Notes: a model not told the origin generated them from the sequence alone. A stretch of 64,000 nucleotides of DNA from Desmodesmus armatus (GCA_007449985.2 VIIQ02000629.1:62001-126000); one strand, 5' to 3'. Shown: positions 37,332 to 48,999, counted from the stretch's first letter. Translations and numbers: made by a program.

Positions 37332-38450
37332 CTGCTGCTGCTGTGTCTGCTGCTGCTGGCGGCTGGGCCTGAGGAGGCAGCGGGGGCTGGTATGCTGCCA
37401 TGTGGTTGTTGATTTGGCCCTGTAACAAACACCCAGCGCACATCTGGGTGACTGAATGTAACAGTTACAGTTACAGTTACAGAAATTGGGCACGGCAAAG
37501 CCGTGCAACCCACAAGGAAGCCAGAGGCTCATGGGGTAATCGACACAAAGCCATGAACACCAAGCAAAGCCAAACGGTAGTGTGGACACAGCACGCAGGC
37601 ATAGCAGGTGTGTTGCCTGTTGCCATTCATCCTTGGCATGAGCGCTCTCGTCCACATGATGGGTTCACAAATGAACCCACGAGCCTGAACAACTCGTAAT
37701 GGCAACATTGGCCACACAGCTCAGCTTGCGTGCGCTCACCATAGAGAGGTTCTCCACAGTGTGTGCACTGTCATGCATGCCCTTATGAGGCAGCAGCACC
37801 TGCCGTAGCCTGGCAGTGGGGCCCAACACTTCCAAAGGCTCAGGGGCAACCTGTACGCAAGAGCAATTGCACACACGCTGTGGTAAGGCTGAAGAAAGCA
37901 ACCTGAAAGCCGCGACACAAACAATCATGTTTTTGTAACGAAAATCAATGGTGGACCCGCTTGGTAGAGTGAGTGAGTGAGTGAGTGAGGGCCTAACACC
38001 TCCAAAAGCTCAAGTGCAACCTGTGTGCATTGTATGCAGGAGCAGTTGCACACAAGCACTGGTAGTTTGATGCTGCTGAGGAAAGAAGCTCGAACGCCGC
38101 GGCACAAACAGTGGTGCAAAACCGCTTGGTGTAGTGAGGAAGTGAGGGCGCAGCGTAAAGCAGACCCTTTCCAAAAGGAGTCCACACATCAAGCCCAGGG
38201 ACTGGGGTGCACAGATGAAGTTCAGCGGAAAGTATGCTGGCAGCCATCAAATACGAACGGCAGAACACTGTTTGGACATACGGTCCCAGCACAACACCAA
38301 TTCCCACAGTCTCTGACACTCAAGATACTACCATCACAGCAAGCGTATGTGGTGTGTACGTTTTTAACCTTGCCCCATACACACCTCCTCGCCGCGCGCC
38401 TTCTTCGCCTGGCCGGTCAGCGATGACCCGGCCCGCTTGGTACCCTGCAC

Positions 38451-38487
<37 letters not shown>

Positions 38488-41400
38488 TAGCACAGTATGC
38501 ATGGACGCCGACAAAGGACATTGGCTCTGGTGCCGTGTCTGGGCCAGGAGTTGAGCACACCCCTCAATTCCCTTCCCGCACCCTGTCTCTGATGCTGTGT
38601 GGGGCTCGTATGTGTTTTGTGGCCGGTCACTGGGCGCGGGCTTCCCTGGTGCTAGGCAGTGAATCCACCCCTCATCCTGCCATGTACCTTGACCCTGCCA
38701 CCCCTCCCACCCACCCAATCTGCTGCCTCACCCCTCGTTGCACCCGCCATGCGCCCTTGAACCCACAACCCATGACACCCACCCTGTCTGCTGCCTCTGG
38801 TGCGAGGCAATGGGTACACCTCGACGTCATCCCGACCGCATCACTGACAAGCACCCTTCGACCCGCAACCCATCCCACCCACCCTGTCTGCTGCCTCTGC
38901 TAGGGCAGTAAAGTTGCACTCCACCCTCATGCATAGCAACAGCAAAGGCTGAGCACGGAACTTGTGTGCTCAGCACAAATAGCATATGGGCCAGGCAACG
39001 GGCATACCCCTATTCTACAACCTATCACGTTTATTAGTGTGACCTTGCTTTGCCTGCTGTGCTCTGTGCTGCCAATAAGCGCTGCAAGGGGAGGGCTGCA
39101 TGCGGTCCTTCAGCTTCTCATGCCTTGCCAAGGCTGCACAACTGCGAAGGTGCATGATACAGCTGTACAGCATCACAGACGTGCTGTTGTTCCCACTGCT
39201 GGTAGATCGCACCCCCCAGCTGCATGCATTCGGTGCTGCTGCTGCTGCTGCTGCTGCAAGTGCAGCTATTCCTTGTCAAGGTCGTCTGTGCTGCTTGGGC
39301 TTAGCGAGCGAGGTCAGGACAGCATCAGCTTCCCTCCATGCAAGCCCTACTGTCAACTGCAGGGAACTCGTCAGAAAAGCAGGCCCGCAGCTGCACACAA
39401 TGTTCAAATGGTAATGCAGTTGTTTGCTGCCAGTTTGGGAGCTGTATCGCCCCTGCAGCTGCTGGCCTCGGCAATCAAGCGCGAGCCCATGAAGGACGAC
39501 GTGCCGCCCAGCAACTGAGATCATTGCTCGCAAATACCGTCAAAGTGTTGCTGGTGGGACTACTGTGCGCATGCACGCTGTTTGCGACTATTTCTCGCAG
39601 ACTGGAAGGTCGCTAGGAAGGTTGACTTGGAAGGTTGGTGAAAGCCTGGTCCAAACCCAGCCTTTTCTGGTTGTTTCCGGTTGCTGCCTTTGAGGAAAAG
39701 CATATGATCAAAGGGATGTTTTGTGCATCATCCTGGCCCCGATGGGGACAGTTGGAAAGCGTCAGGCATAGCAGCCCTCAGGGCCTGCAGGGCTCCATGC
39801 TGTATAATTTGGCTTTTGACACACCTGTGATTACTTCAGTGCGCGGTGACCATGCAGTATGTGGTTAAGCGGTTACCCATTGGATGGTACCATGCCCTTG
39901 GCTGGCCCGTTACAACCTAGTAACACTACCATCTGACACCAACATGCTCACCAGCCATGACCTCTGCTACTGATGGGGACTGGCCACATGTATGATTGCA
40001 TACCTGCACTACGGCCTCAACAGCATGTGACACTGGTGCTCGTGATACTACGTGGGGGCGGAAGCGGTACGATGCCCCATGAATTTTATTTTTGTCCGTA
40101 CCACCGTGCTTATACCCACCCTGTCTACTGTCTCTGGTGCTAGGCATTGAATACACTCCTCCTTCTGCTTGGCATGCAGCCTTGAATCCACAACTTATCA
40201 CACCCCATCCCACCCACCCTGTCTGCTGCCTCTGCTGCGTCCATCTCCTCGTCCATCTCTGGTGTGGTGTAGTCTGCAGGGTTCATCCACTCGTTGAACT
40301 TCTCACTGTCAATGATCCAACGGGGGTCACCTTCCACACACCACCTGGAGGGGTGCGGTCCGGGACAACCTGCGACCATATCATACGCAGGGGTTTTCAG
40401 AAAAAATCGGGCAGTCTGGGTGTGAAAGAAGCAGCGCGTGTCACGAACTGCGGTGACCGCGTGCAACGACAGGGGGGGGGGGGGGATCTTGCAACCTACA
40501 AACATTATGTACTCTGCTGTGATGTGTCACTTCCACACACCTCCGGGAAGGGTGCGGTCAGGGACCACCTGCGCCCAGGGGTTTAAGGAGGGAGAGGAGC
40601 AATTCAATACAGTACAGTATTGTGCAGTACAGTTGTCACAGACTTGCAAGGTGCTTCTTTTGTTGCCCGCTGCTACGGCAGCTGGTCCCCGCCTGCCTCC
40701 ATCTGTAACCAAACTGAGCCTTCGATACGCTGTGCAAGCTGTTGCCACGCTGGGAGTCAGGAAGGCTTACGGCGAGCGCCACGCTGAAAGGCCGGTGCTG
40801 TGTTCTGCTGTCCTGATTGCCGCACGAACCCCTCCACCCACCTCCTTGTTGTCCACCTCGTGCAGCGGTACCCACGCATCGTAGCTGACAGCTAGCATTC
40901 AAGCCCACCACACCTGGCAGCCAACCTGATAACAAACAGTCGCGCAAGCAGCCCCGGTGTGAGTCCAAATCACTTGAAGTCCACACCACCTGCACCCACC
41001 TCCTTGTTGTCCACCTCGTGCAGCGGTATCCACGCATCGTAGCTGTCGGGCATGTACCAGTAGTGCACACGCGCCTGGATGCCCCTGCGACAGGCACAGA
41101 CACACAGACAAGCCAAGGTTTGTTGAGCAGAACAGCGCAGGTCTCAAGTACCCATCATTTCTGTGACATGAACCCTCGTGGTGAGGCATTCAGTTGTCCG
41201 ATCAACGGTGCAGCTGTGCAGGTCTGTAAAGCTGCAGTTGCATCAGGCAGGGCGGAACTCACCCCACACTGCAAGCATACTCAGCAGCCTGCTGAGTATG
41301 CTTGCACACTGAGTGTGCAAGCAAACCTACTTGACCAACCAGCGCGCAGGCCTCGCCACACCCAAGAGCTAGCTCGCAAGACCCCCCCCCCCCCCCCCCC

Positions 41401-44147
41401 CCGCCTGGCAGCACACCAGATGACAACCAGTCTGCAAGCCCCCCCCCATATGTGAGCTTGAAACAACGTGCATTTGACAAAGCCACTGGCAGTTTCAAGC
41501 AAGCTCACTTGATGGCCAGCACTGTGGTGTACTCCTTGCCATCGTCAGGGTCTCCCTTGGGTCCAAAGGGGTGCACGATGTGGGTCACACCCGACTCATC
41601 TGCACAGGGGCCAGCCCACAAAACACACGGCAGCACAATGGCATTGTCGACTTCAACGCCACACCACCCTATGCGAGGCAGGCTGCGTGACAATAGTCCG
41701 TCCGTACGTCTCCCTGCCTCTCACCCCTGCCCTTACCACCCCCTGTCTCTTCCCCCCTTCCACACACGCACACCCACAAGGCCCTTCGCCTCAGTGTGCA
41801 ACTTGCAACTTGCACTAAATGCCTTTGCCCCTACAGCTGCCGCTGACGCTGACACACTGTCCCCTCCCCTCCCACTTGCGCAGCCAATCACCACCCCCCC
41901 CCCCCCCCGCCTGTAGGGTGTCTCCCTGCCTCTCACCCTGCCCTTGCCACCCCCTGTTCCATGCCCTCCATGCCCCTGCAGCTGCCGCTGACGATGATGC
42001 ACCATCCCCTGCCCCTGCCACTTGCGCAGTCAATCACCAACCGCCCACCTGGTGACGCAGCCAGCTGTTCCTGCCCTTCCCCATCTCCTGCCAGCACATG
42101 GGCCCCACCCGCTCCCATCCACCTACTAGAAGCCTCAGCCAGCTGATGCCTGGCCAGCAGCCACCCCCCCCCTCCCGCTACCGCCCCGCCCCCTCCCGCT
42201 ACCGCCCCGCCCCCCTGCCGCTACCCCCCCCCCCCCACACACACACACCTGGTGACTCGGCCAGCTGTCCCTGCAGGCGCCTCACATACTCCCTCAGCCG
42301 CTGCACCTCTGTACCGCATGACGGGCTGATGTACACCTTGGCCTTGACCAGCAGGTCCCGCCGCTCAAGCTCACGACGCAGCACCAGGAAGATATCCTGG
42401 CACTGCAGAGGGGAGGAGCATATAACCGGGGTGCAGGAAATCGGCAAGGAGAGGCGGATTGTTGCTTTCGTAAGACACCAGGGACATTGCGACGTGACGG
42501 TGTGGGTAAGGGTCATCCAACAGCTGCTTGGGCGAGGTGCTTGTGCATCCACACTATAGCCGGGGTACTCTCAAAGCACATGAAGCTCTCCAATATCGGC
42601 GCACACCCCTATAACCTGTCCTATCCTGACCAGATGCTGGCCCCTGTTACTGGTACTGGTACTGTTACATGGGTCCAGGCCATGTGACTAAACCCTGGTG
42701 CTCACCTCCCTGCGCTTGCCAGGGTTCTGCCACTCGATTGCCTTGAGGTTTCGCTGGCGCTTGATGTCATGCACTTTGAGGGCGATGGCGTGCAGGGCGC
42801 CCCCCACTGAGGGGTCTGTGATGAGCTTGATCGGCAGCTTGGGGGCCGCCTTGGGCTGCATGGCCTGTTGGGCGGAGGAAGAGAGGGGAGTAAGAGAGGG
42901 GAGTACGAGAGCGGGCCAAGAGCAGGGTGGTTGTGTGCTAGGTGTTTTGTGACGGGACGTGTAACAGGCGGTTGTGAGAAAAGGCAGAGGAAACTGGTTG
43001 TGACAGACTGGCAGTGTGTGACTGCTGTGTGGTCCTGGTGCCTAGGGGGGGGGGGTGCTGGTTGGGCCGGGATCAGCTCCAGAGACCTCTAGAGGCGACA
43101 GCGAGACACGCTTGAGCACAGCACGAAGCAGGTGCATCACAACATCGCCCCTGATTCGGACATCACACTGCTGCAGTTGCTGGTATGCACGGGTAAAAGT
43201 GACCAAGGCGCACAGCTTGTGCTGAGCACTAGCATTGGCGACAAGCGCAATGCGACGCGGCCAGAGTATTGCTGCTGCTACTGCTGCTGCTGCCGCTACT
43301 GCTGCTGCTGCTGCTGCTGCTGATCACATGCAGTCAAGGCTCCAGGAAGTCCTGAGGCACATGGCGCTAGCAGCTTGGCTGCGCTGGTTCTGGGCAGCCG
43401 CATGAAGTGCGTGGTGCTGCATGAGCGGGCTGACAGCTCATTTGGCTACAGACTGCGGAAGATCAGTACGGCTGGATCAAGGATAGCACTACATTTGGAG
43501 ATGATCCCGGCTGGTGCAAATAAAGTCGTTGCTGATGCAGCATCACTGGTGTTGGCCTTCTGCTAGCCGGACTAGCAATTGCTGATGCTGCACATCCGGG
43601 GAATCAAAACATGCTGTAAATCTTGTGATGCATCACCGGCAGCACCACGAGCACAGCTGCTGCAATTCCAGCTGACCTGCTACCCACTGAATCACACCGA
43701 AGCTGTTTCCTGTCGCAGTGCTTGCAACTGCCACCCCTGCTGGACCTCGGCAAACCCCTGCTTGACCCCGTGGGATCTTTCAATGCAACAAAGCTTACCT
43801 CTTTGCCCAGTGCTGCCTCTTGGAAGTGCAGCAGCTGCACCAGCAGGAACACCAGCTGCTTGGCATCATACTTTGCCTCTGGCACAGCATCCCTCAGCGC
43901 AGCAACCAGGGGCTCCAGTTGCTTGAAGTAATCATCGTTCTGCAGCCAAACGGCGATGTCACACACAGATGCGTCTAGGTGCCCAGGTGACAGAAGGGCA
44001 CAACAGCAGTAGACTGCCAGGATCTGCTGTTCCCCAGCACCCCGACACCATCGGGCTGTAAGTAAGCGCACCCACCCAGTAGTCTTTTGGGTGGACCTGG
44101 CCGCGTTTGACGGGTTCAGGCAACTGATTGATAGTCACGCGCGACAT
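30991..44147 (-). CDS. SWI3: SWI3/SMARCC chromatin-remodelling subunit
   Basis: Scaffold subunit of SWI/SNF complexes in the nucleus. Exons: 44147-44076, 43939-43799, 42864-42706, 42402-42249, 41599-41509, 41084-41000, 40369-40218, 38444-38385, 37850-37740, 37419-37078, 36000-35885, 35522-35387, 34712-34467, 33938-33829, 33081-32939, 32505-31947, 31674-30991; about 1120 aa after restoring one base at 40322-40326 and one at 32429-32432. Residues 1-285 match the SMARCC N-terminal module (LVFLLVQLLHFQEAALGK, YWYMPDSYDAWIPLHEVDNK, WIIDSEKFNEWMN). The SWIRM domain follows at about 425-520 (KAALPEFFNG), a ZZ-like finger at about 608-640 (RYHCTKQPDVNLCPL) and SANT at about 650-700 (YKEDWEKIASYVGKSQSACL). 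Then come an Ala-rich dimerisation region with PRVAAAAAQASLQ, polyQ and an acidic end. The assignment is strong. Confidence 0.93.
31681..31722. repeat. (GCACA)n array at SWI3 last acceptor
   Basis: About eight GCACA/CAGCA units lie directly upstream (in sense direction) of the acceptor of the last SWI3 exon, where a polypyrimidine tract would be expected. The sense strand reads (CTGTG)n. Confidence 0.8.
32845..32930 (+). repeat. Dispersed repeat B, copy 2 (C-run end)
   Basis: In SWI3 intron 15, ending next to its donor. Shares TTTTGCCTCGGGCCC, GGCA-TTGG, GCTGTGTGTGC and AGCCGGTGGGAGCCCC with 1960-2037. The C-run has 12 bases here. Confidence 0.6.
34233..34303 (-). repeat. Decayed copy of SWI3 exon 13 end
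   Basis: About 70 bases resemble the 3' part of exon 13 (about 34486-34555): GACTGCTTGGTGCGATGGTA against GGCTGCTTGGTGCAGTGGTA. The copy has lost the reading frame and lies in the following intron. Confidence 0.6.
35166..35262 (+). repeat. Dispersed repeat A, copy 2
   Basis: In SWI3 intron 12. CCCCCATGAGCCCCTGGCTC, then CCCTTGCGGGCTGTACGGCT, then TTGCCGTGCCCAATACCGTA. It matches 37480-37545 on the opposite strand and 24653-24722 on this strand. Confidence 0.65.
35308..35370. repeat. AT-rich TTTATTTATA tract in SWI3 intron
   Basis: About 60 bases made almost entirely of T and A (TATTTATTTATATTATTATA-type) in an otherwise GC-rich region, next to dispersed repeat A. It may belong to the same inserted element. 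Confidence 0.8.
36081..36990. repeat. Triple 306/307-bp repeat with nested palindromes
   Basis: Units begin with GACCCTTCAT at 36081, 36387 and 36694. Each has 41-base inverted arms (36149-36189 with 36245-36285 in unit 1, one mismatch) starting ATCAGTGTCACCACCTTCTC. Inside the arms is a second palindrome around TGTCCTCTCAAAC/GTTTGAGAGGACA. A smaller GGCGATG/CATCGCC pair follows. The array lies in SWI3 intron 10 and the units are nearly identical, so the amplification is recent. It has a foldback MITE-like architecture without coding capacity. Confidence 0.9.
37480..37545 (-). repeat. Dispersed repeat A, copy 3 (inverted)
   Basis: In SWI3 intron 9. The reverse complement reads CCCATGAGCCTCTGGCTTCC, then CACGGCTTTGCCGTGCCCAA, then a GTAACTGTAACTG tail. 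It matches the copy at 35166. Confidence 0.65.
37989..38120 (-). repeat. Decayed copy of SWI3 exon 9 start and acceptor
   Basis: Resembles 37819-37930, covering the first bases of exon 9, its acceptor and upstream intron (GCCTAACACCTCCAAAAGCT against GCCCAACACTTCCAAAGGCT). After about 13 codons the copy runs into a (GAGT)n tract, so it cannot replace exon 9. Confidence 0.65.
38452..38486. repeat. (CAG)11 microsatellite
   Basis: Uninterrupted CAG repeat in SWI3 intron 7, directly upstream of the exon 8 acceptor, so the sense strand reads (CTG)n as a pyrimidine-containing tract. Confidence 0.9.
40830..40887 (-). repeat. Copy of SWI3 exon 6 end with donor
   Basis: Matches 40990-41047 at nearly every base, including CTCCTTGTTGTCCACCTCGT and the donor. 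No acceptor precedes it in phase, so it is probably not spliced in. Confidence 0.75.
43262..43321. repeat. GCT-rich microsatellite in SWI3 intron 2
   Basis: Imperfect (GCT)n with ACT and GCC interruptions, ending in six perfect units. It is intronic. Confidence 0.8.
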
Positions 44148-46828
44148 GCTTTGCTTTCATGCGGAAGGAAGGCAAGTTCAAAACACTGGCGTACTACACG
44201 ACGTTTTTTCCATCCTGACAATAGGTCTGATGAAGCACTGTCTCTGATCAATCGCAAGCCAGTCTTCCTGCTGTAGCATGGCCGTGGTCAATGACTCACT
44301 TTGACAGTGGGACAGATCTGATAAGGCCAGTTGGACTGAAGCCTTTTCAAATCCAGTACATTTGTGTTGCGCGCATTTATTGGCATGCAAACAATAGTGC
44401 TTGCGGTAAAGTTTTGAACCTTTGCACTGCCACCCTGGCAGGAGAGGGGGCGACCTAAGCTGGGGAGGGGGGGGAGGGTGCCTTACCTCCCCCACCCACC
44501 CCCCGGGTTGCCGGTGTGCCTGGGCAGTTTTGGTGCCCTGAATTTTAGTCCCCCAGCCTTTCAGCGAGTGTGTGGGAAGGTTTAGGGTTTCAAGCCTTTC
44601 AGCGAATGTGTGCTGATGATTGTCTGAGGGCGGTGTGGGTGTGTGCAGCAGATGGGTGTGACGGATGAAGGTTGGGGCACGCACGGGTGTGTCCGGCAGG
44701 GGGCTGCGAAATGATGTTTGATAGTGTGCAATGTGTTTTCGCTGCCGGGGCGTACGTGTGCTGGGTTGTCAGGGTCGAGGCACCTTGGGGTTTGACTGCA
44801 TCCCATACCCTCATGTTGCGCTTACAGTTCACTACTCAGGTGTGTTACAAGGCGACGGTGAATCTGCTGGCTGGACGTCCTGCGCCCAGGGGTAGTAAGG
44901 GCTTACCCTAGGGCTTGCCCTTACCCTTACTACCCCTGCCTGCGCCCTTTGTTTCCGCGAAGAAAGAGAGAAGCAACTCACAAGTTTACTTTTGGGTAGC
45001 AGATGTTGACTTGGCAACGTCTTGCCACGGTGCCAGCTGCAGGTATGTTGCCGGAGGTCCTGCCAAGCAGAGAAAGCAACGTCTTCCCACGGTGCCAGCT
45101 GCAGCGGCGTCACCGGAGGTGACAGGGATAGAGAAAGGCAACAGCGTAGTGCTATCCGGACAGCGAGAATCTATCTAATATTCCAGGCGCAGTGACTCAC
45201 TCAGTGAGTCAGTCACTGAGTGACCCACTCAGTGAGTCACTGCGTGCATTCAGTGACTGAATGCACCTGCAACAGTAAAGGCTGAGCAGCAACAGCATTG
45301 CGACTTCTCTCACTCCACCAGTGCCGGTACCGGCGCTAGCAAGGAGGCGGTGAATGACTCGCTGCCCTCCGAGGTGTCCTAGCGTGTGTCGTCAGTCTAC
45401 ACGAAACAGACATAGGCAGCGGCTGCCTTTGAGTCTGTTTAGCTGTTGACCTGCAAGATATGGTTTGGCAACAGCTGCAGAGCAATCCTTGTCTCACCAG
45501 AAGTCGCCAGTGGTTGTGTCGGAGGGGTGCTTCTAGGGAGCTGCAAGACCGGCAGGCAAAGAAGATGTACTCCCAATCTGGTAAAGCGCCTGGTATGAAT
45601 AACTGCAGCTGCAAGCGAGATCTGCCCACAAGTTGCAGTTGCAGGCTGCACTGCCTCAGCCAAAAAGCTGTCTGACATTACAATGTGGCTGCCACAAGTG
45701 CTGTGGGCCGATAGAAACCTCATAAACCACAGGACACATAAGAAAGTCATATACTGCAGCACCAGGTTCATAATGGACAGCACGCCAATGTGGCTTTGCA
45801 GCCACAAACACTGACAGAGGCACCCGCGCACCCCCTCGTCTTGTTGCCTTGGCAACAGCCATGCTTCCAGGCTGCCGAGCCACCATGAGCAGTATCATAA
45901 GTGCAGCAACTGTTGCTTATTGCAGCCCACTGAAAGGGCAATCCAGCAGTGCCCAACCAGCGCAAATCCCATTCCCAGTTTGGGCCCAAACAGCTCTGGG
46001 GGGAGTAAAGTTACTGACTAGCCAGGCTGGCTAGTCACAAGGGACAGCAGACTCCTCGTACCAGTTCACAAGAGCATAAAGGAAACGCACCTCAACACCA
46101 AGCTGTGTGTCATCTCAAGCCCTGTCCCCCGGGGGAGTCACTGGCTGGTACACACCAGCATGACAACTACACAACCACTGGCACCTTCGATTGATCACGT
46201 GCATGCGGGTTTGCGGTGAGCCGTCCCCCCTCTCCCCCCCCCCCCCCCCCCGAGTTCAATAATTGAGAGTGCCTGTGCAGCACACTACTGAAACAATAGT
46301 GGGCCTGCCTGCAAAAGGGCACAAGCCTCAGAGCTGGCAGCAGCATGATGATACTGTGTCAGCTGCTGCAGTAGCCAGAGAGGCGGTTGTGGGTGTATGT
46401 CATTGTGACACACATCAGTGCTGCCGAGCGGTAGCTCCAACTAGCTTGCGCTGTACACGCCGCCTGGTGTAGCACATGCCTGGCATCATTGCACTATTTT
46501 TGGTTGATGGACGCGCCTAGTTGTCTGCAGTGCAACACAAGTTCAGCAACAGACGTAAGTACAGCACGCAGGAGAGCCTTGGGAGTACCACCCACCAACT
46601 GATTCAGCGGTGACAGGTTGCGAGCGCCAGAACAGTATCTACGCCATGCGCAACAATGAACACACAAGACTGTGCAGACGGCTGCAGTGTCGGCTGCGAG
46701 GTGTGCATGCACACAGAACAGTCTGTGTCACGCATAAACATCATGGCATATGCTGCACAATGCAAGCAGTGCTGCTGCAGCATGTGTAAGCTGCATGCAG
46801 CAGGAGCATTGCTGCATAACCCTACCAG
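44148..46828. other. 2.7-kb gene-poor spacer
   Basis: Between the SWI3 start and the stop of the next minus-strand gene. It holds the SWI3 promoter, a short diverged tandem repeat around 45008-45115 (GGTGCCAGCTGCAG twice), the hairpin at 45186-45271 and an 18-C run at 46234-46251. No ORF here shows a family signal or a coherent splice chain. Confidence 0.5.
45186..45271. repeat. Foldback hairpin repeat (CAGTGACTCACT type)
   Basis: GCAGTGACTCACTCAGTGAG on the left pairs with CACTCAGTGAGTCACTGC on the right. Inside is GTCAGTCACTGAGTGAC, and a second hairpin GCATTCAGTGACTGAATGC follows. It is compact and non-coding, resembling a short foldback element. Confidence 0.75.
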
Positions 46829-48999
46829 CTAGCGCAAGCAGTACTCACTCATGTTATCATCACCGTCCATGCCTCCTGTAGTCCCGCCCATGACCCCATC
46901 AGCTCCCTGCTGAGGGCCATTCACAGGGATCATGGCAGGTGGCCTACGGGCGAGGCCGCCAGGGCCCCGTGCTGCCCCAGTTACCTGGCCCATGCTGGGG
47001 CCAGATGTCATTGGGCCAGGACCCCCACCTAGCCCGCTGCTGCTTGGGCCGGGTTGGCCTTGGGGTGGCGTGACTGTAACCTGGGTTGGCTGGGGGTCTG
47101 CGATGCCATTGTGCTGAGTCTTGTCAATGATTACTACTGTTGGCTCCATCACTGCCGCAGGGCGCTGCTGTCCTGCGTTGCCCACGACGACGGTATCAAA
47201 GGGACCCGGACCCTGTGCTGAGCCATCATCGGCACCACTGCCGCTGCTGCCACTGCTTGTGACTGGAGCTGGTCCAGTCATTTGGCCCTGGCCCATGCTC
47301 CCTGGCCCCATGGGGCGTGGGCCGCCTGCCATCATTCCACCTTGACCCTGCATAGGTCCCATCCCCTGGCCCATGGGTCCATGCTGCATCTGGCCCATGT
47401 AACCCTGGCCCATTGGTCCCTGCTGCATCTGGCCCATGTACCCCTGACCCATTGGCCCCTGCTGCATCTGGCCCATGCCACCAGCTGGCATCATCATCCC
47501 TGCAGGGCGCATGCCCCCTGAACCCCACACCTGGCCCTGGGTCTTCCTGACACCCCAGCCCCTCTTGCCCTGTCCACCAACCATGGGCATGCCTCCTACT
47601 GTGGTGCTGACGGCCATGCCACCCTGGCCCTGGCCATAGTATCCTTGCACCAGGTGGGGACCAGTGACCTGGCCCGGCAGGTAGTATCCTTGCATCATCT
47701 GGGTACCTTGGGAGGCAGGGACCCACACCTGCTGCTGCTGTTGCTGAGGGTGGGTGACCGGCATAGCCACCACCATGGGTGTGTGATTCTGGCCCACCAT
47801 GGTAGCATCTGCACTGGTGTCCTGTACGGTGGTCTGTGTGTCATCAGGGGTGCTGTAAGTCACATTGTGCTGTGACATGGGGCCAGTGTAGTTGAAGGAG
47901 CCTGTGAAGGTCTGCTGCATTGGGACGGATGCTGTGGGGACTGTTTCGCCTGCAATGATGGTACCAGAGATTACGTGACCCTCCTGAGGCATGTCAGCTG
48001 CTTGGGAGTCCCCTACTATTGGCACCTGACTGCTGCCATCTGCTGTGGCCTGTGAAGCAGACAGACGTCAAGGCAGTGGCAGTGAGTGGACAGAACGGCA
48101 GCACGATCAGCGCTGCTGCATCACTGTTTGACTGCGACTTCTTATGCTGGGCGCAAACGTGCTGACCCCTGTTTTGGTTGCCCTCTATAGACGGATGATG
48201 CCATACTGTAGTGCAGGGTGGAGCATGTTTTTAGCTGTGCATGTCACACGAGGTCAGCTGCAGTAGTCCTCTTTGAAACTCAGACAAGCCAAGCCTTCTG
48301 TGCTGTGGACTGCTGAACCTACACTCAATGGTGTTCGCTGACACAATGCAGAGCAGCACACATGTGCACTTGCCGCACAGCCTGCAGGCAGCTGGCCAAC
48401 CTACACAGCACGACCAGAGCCTCAGGCCAGCCAGCCTGGCATGAAGCTTCTATACCTGCCTAATCTGGCTGCAGATTATGCAGCTGCACCTGCAGCTATG
48501 CTGGTCTGGTCCCCTGCCTCACCTGTGCATCAGGCTCCTCCCACTTCAAGGGTGTAATGGTGCCGTCAGGGTTCTGGATCCATGAAGTGACACCAGGGGG
48601 CACTGCAGGGTTTCCTCCGCTGACAGGCTGTTCGCCTCCGCTGACAGGCTGGTTGCCTGACATGTACAGCTGCTGTGTGGCATCTGCTGGTGCAGCAGCC
48701 TGACCGTAAGACACAGAATCGGCAGCTGCTGTGGTGCTGCCGGCTGGAGCTTGCTGCTGTGCTGGAGGGTCTGTTATGACGCGGGTGTTGAGTTTGATAG
48801 GAGAGTGGACCTTCTGCAGTAGGGTACCAGCAGCGATAAGGGCCACTGGCAGCGGAGGTAGGCCAAAGATCTGGTTGTTTTGAGTTCCCTGAGTGCTCTG
48901 GACTGACTGGGTGCCTTGAACTTTGTGTGCTGCCTGAGTGTCTGCACTTGCTGTTGCAGATGCCAACAGCAGCAGCCCGATCACGGCTAGGCCGCGCAT
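46829..48999 (-). CDS. Secreted Met/Gly/Gln/Pro-rich protein
   Basis: Exon 1 (48999-48523) joins exon 2 (48049-46829) in phase, giving 565 aa. The start at 48999 gives a signal peptide (MRGLAVIGLLLLASATASA); an ATG 48 bases upstream would bury it. After it come Gln/Thr-rich and Ala/Pro-rich stretches, PVSGG repeats, N-glycosylation sequons (NYT, NVT, NHT), then a Gly/Met/Gln/Pro region. At about residues 350-392 there are three tandem copies of MGQMQQGPMGQGY. No folded domain was recognised. A cell-wall or extracellular matrix protein is the likeliest reading, and the composition is also prion-like. Near the end, ATGA|GTGAGT is a good donor; splicing to an acceptor at 46531-46530 would replace the last few residues by a very short tail. 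Confidence 0.75.

Noticed and set aside
47226..47726. 166-codon minus-strand ORF
   Set aside because: Frame-shifted shadow of the secreted repeat protein.
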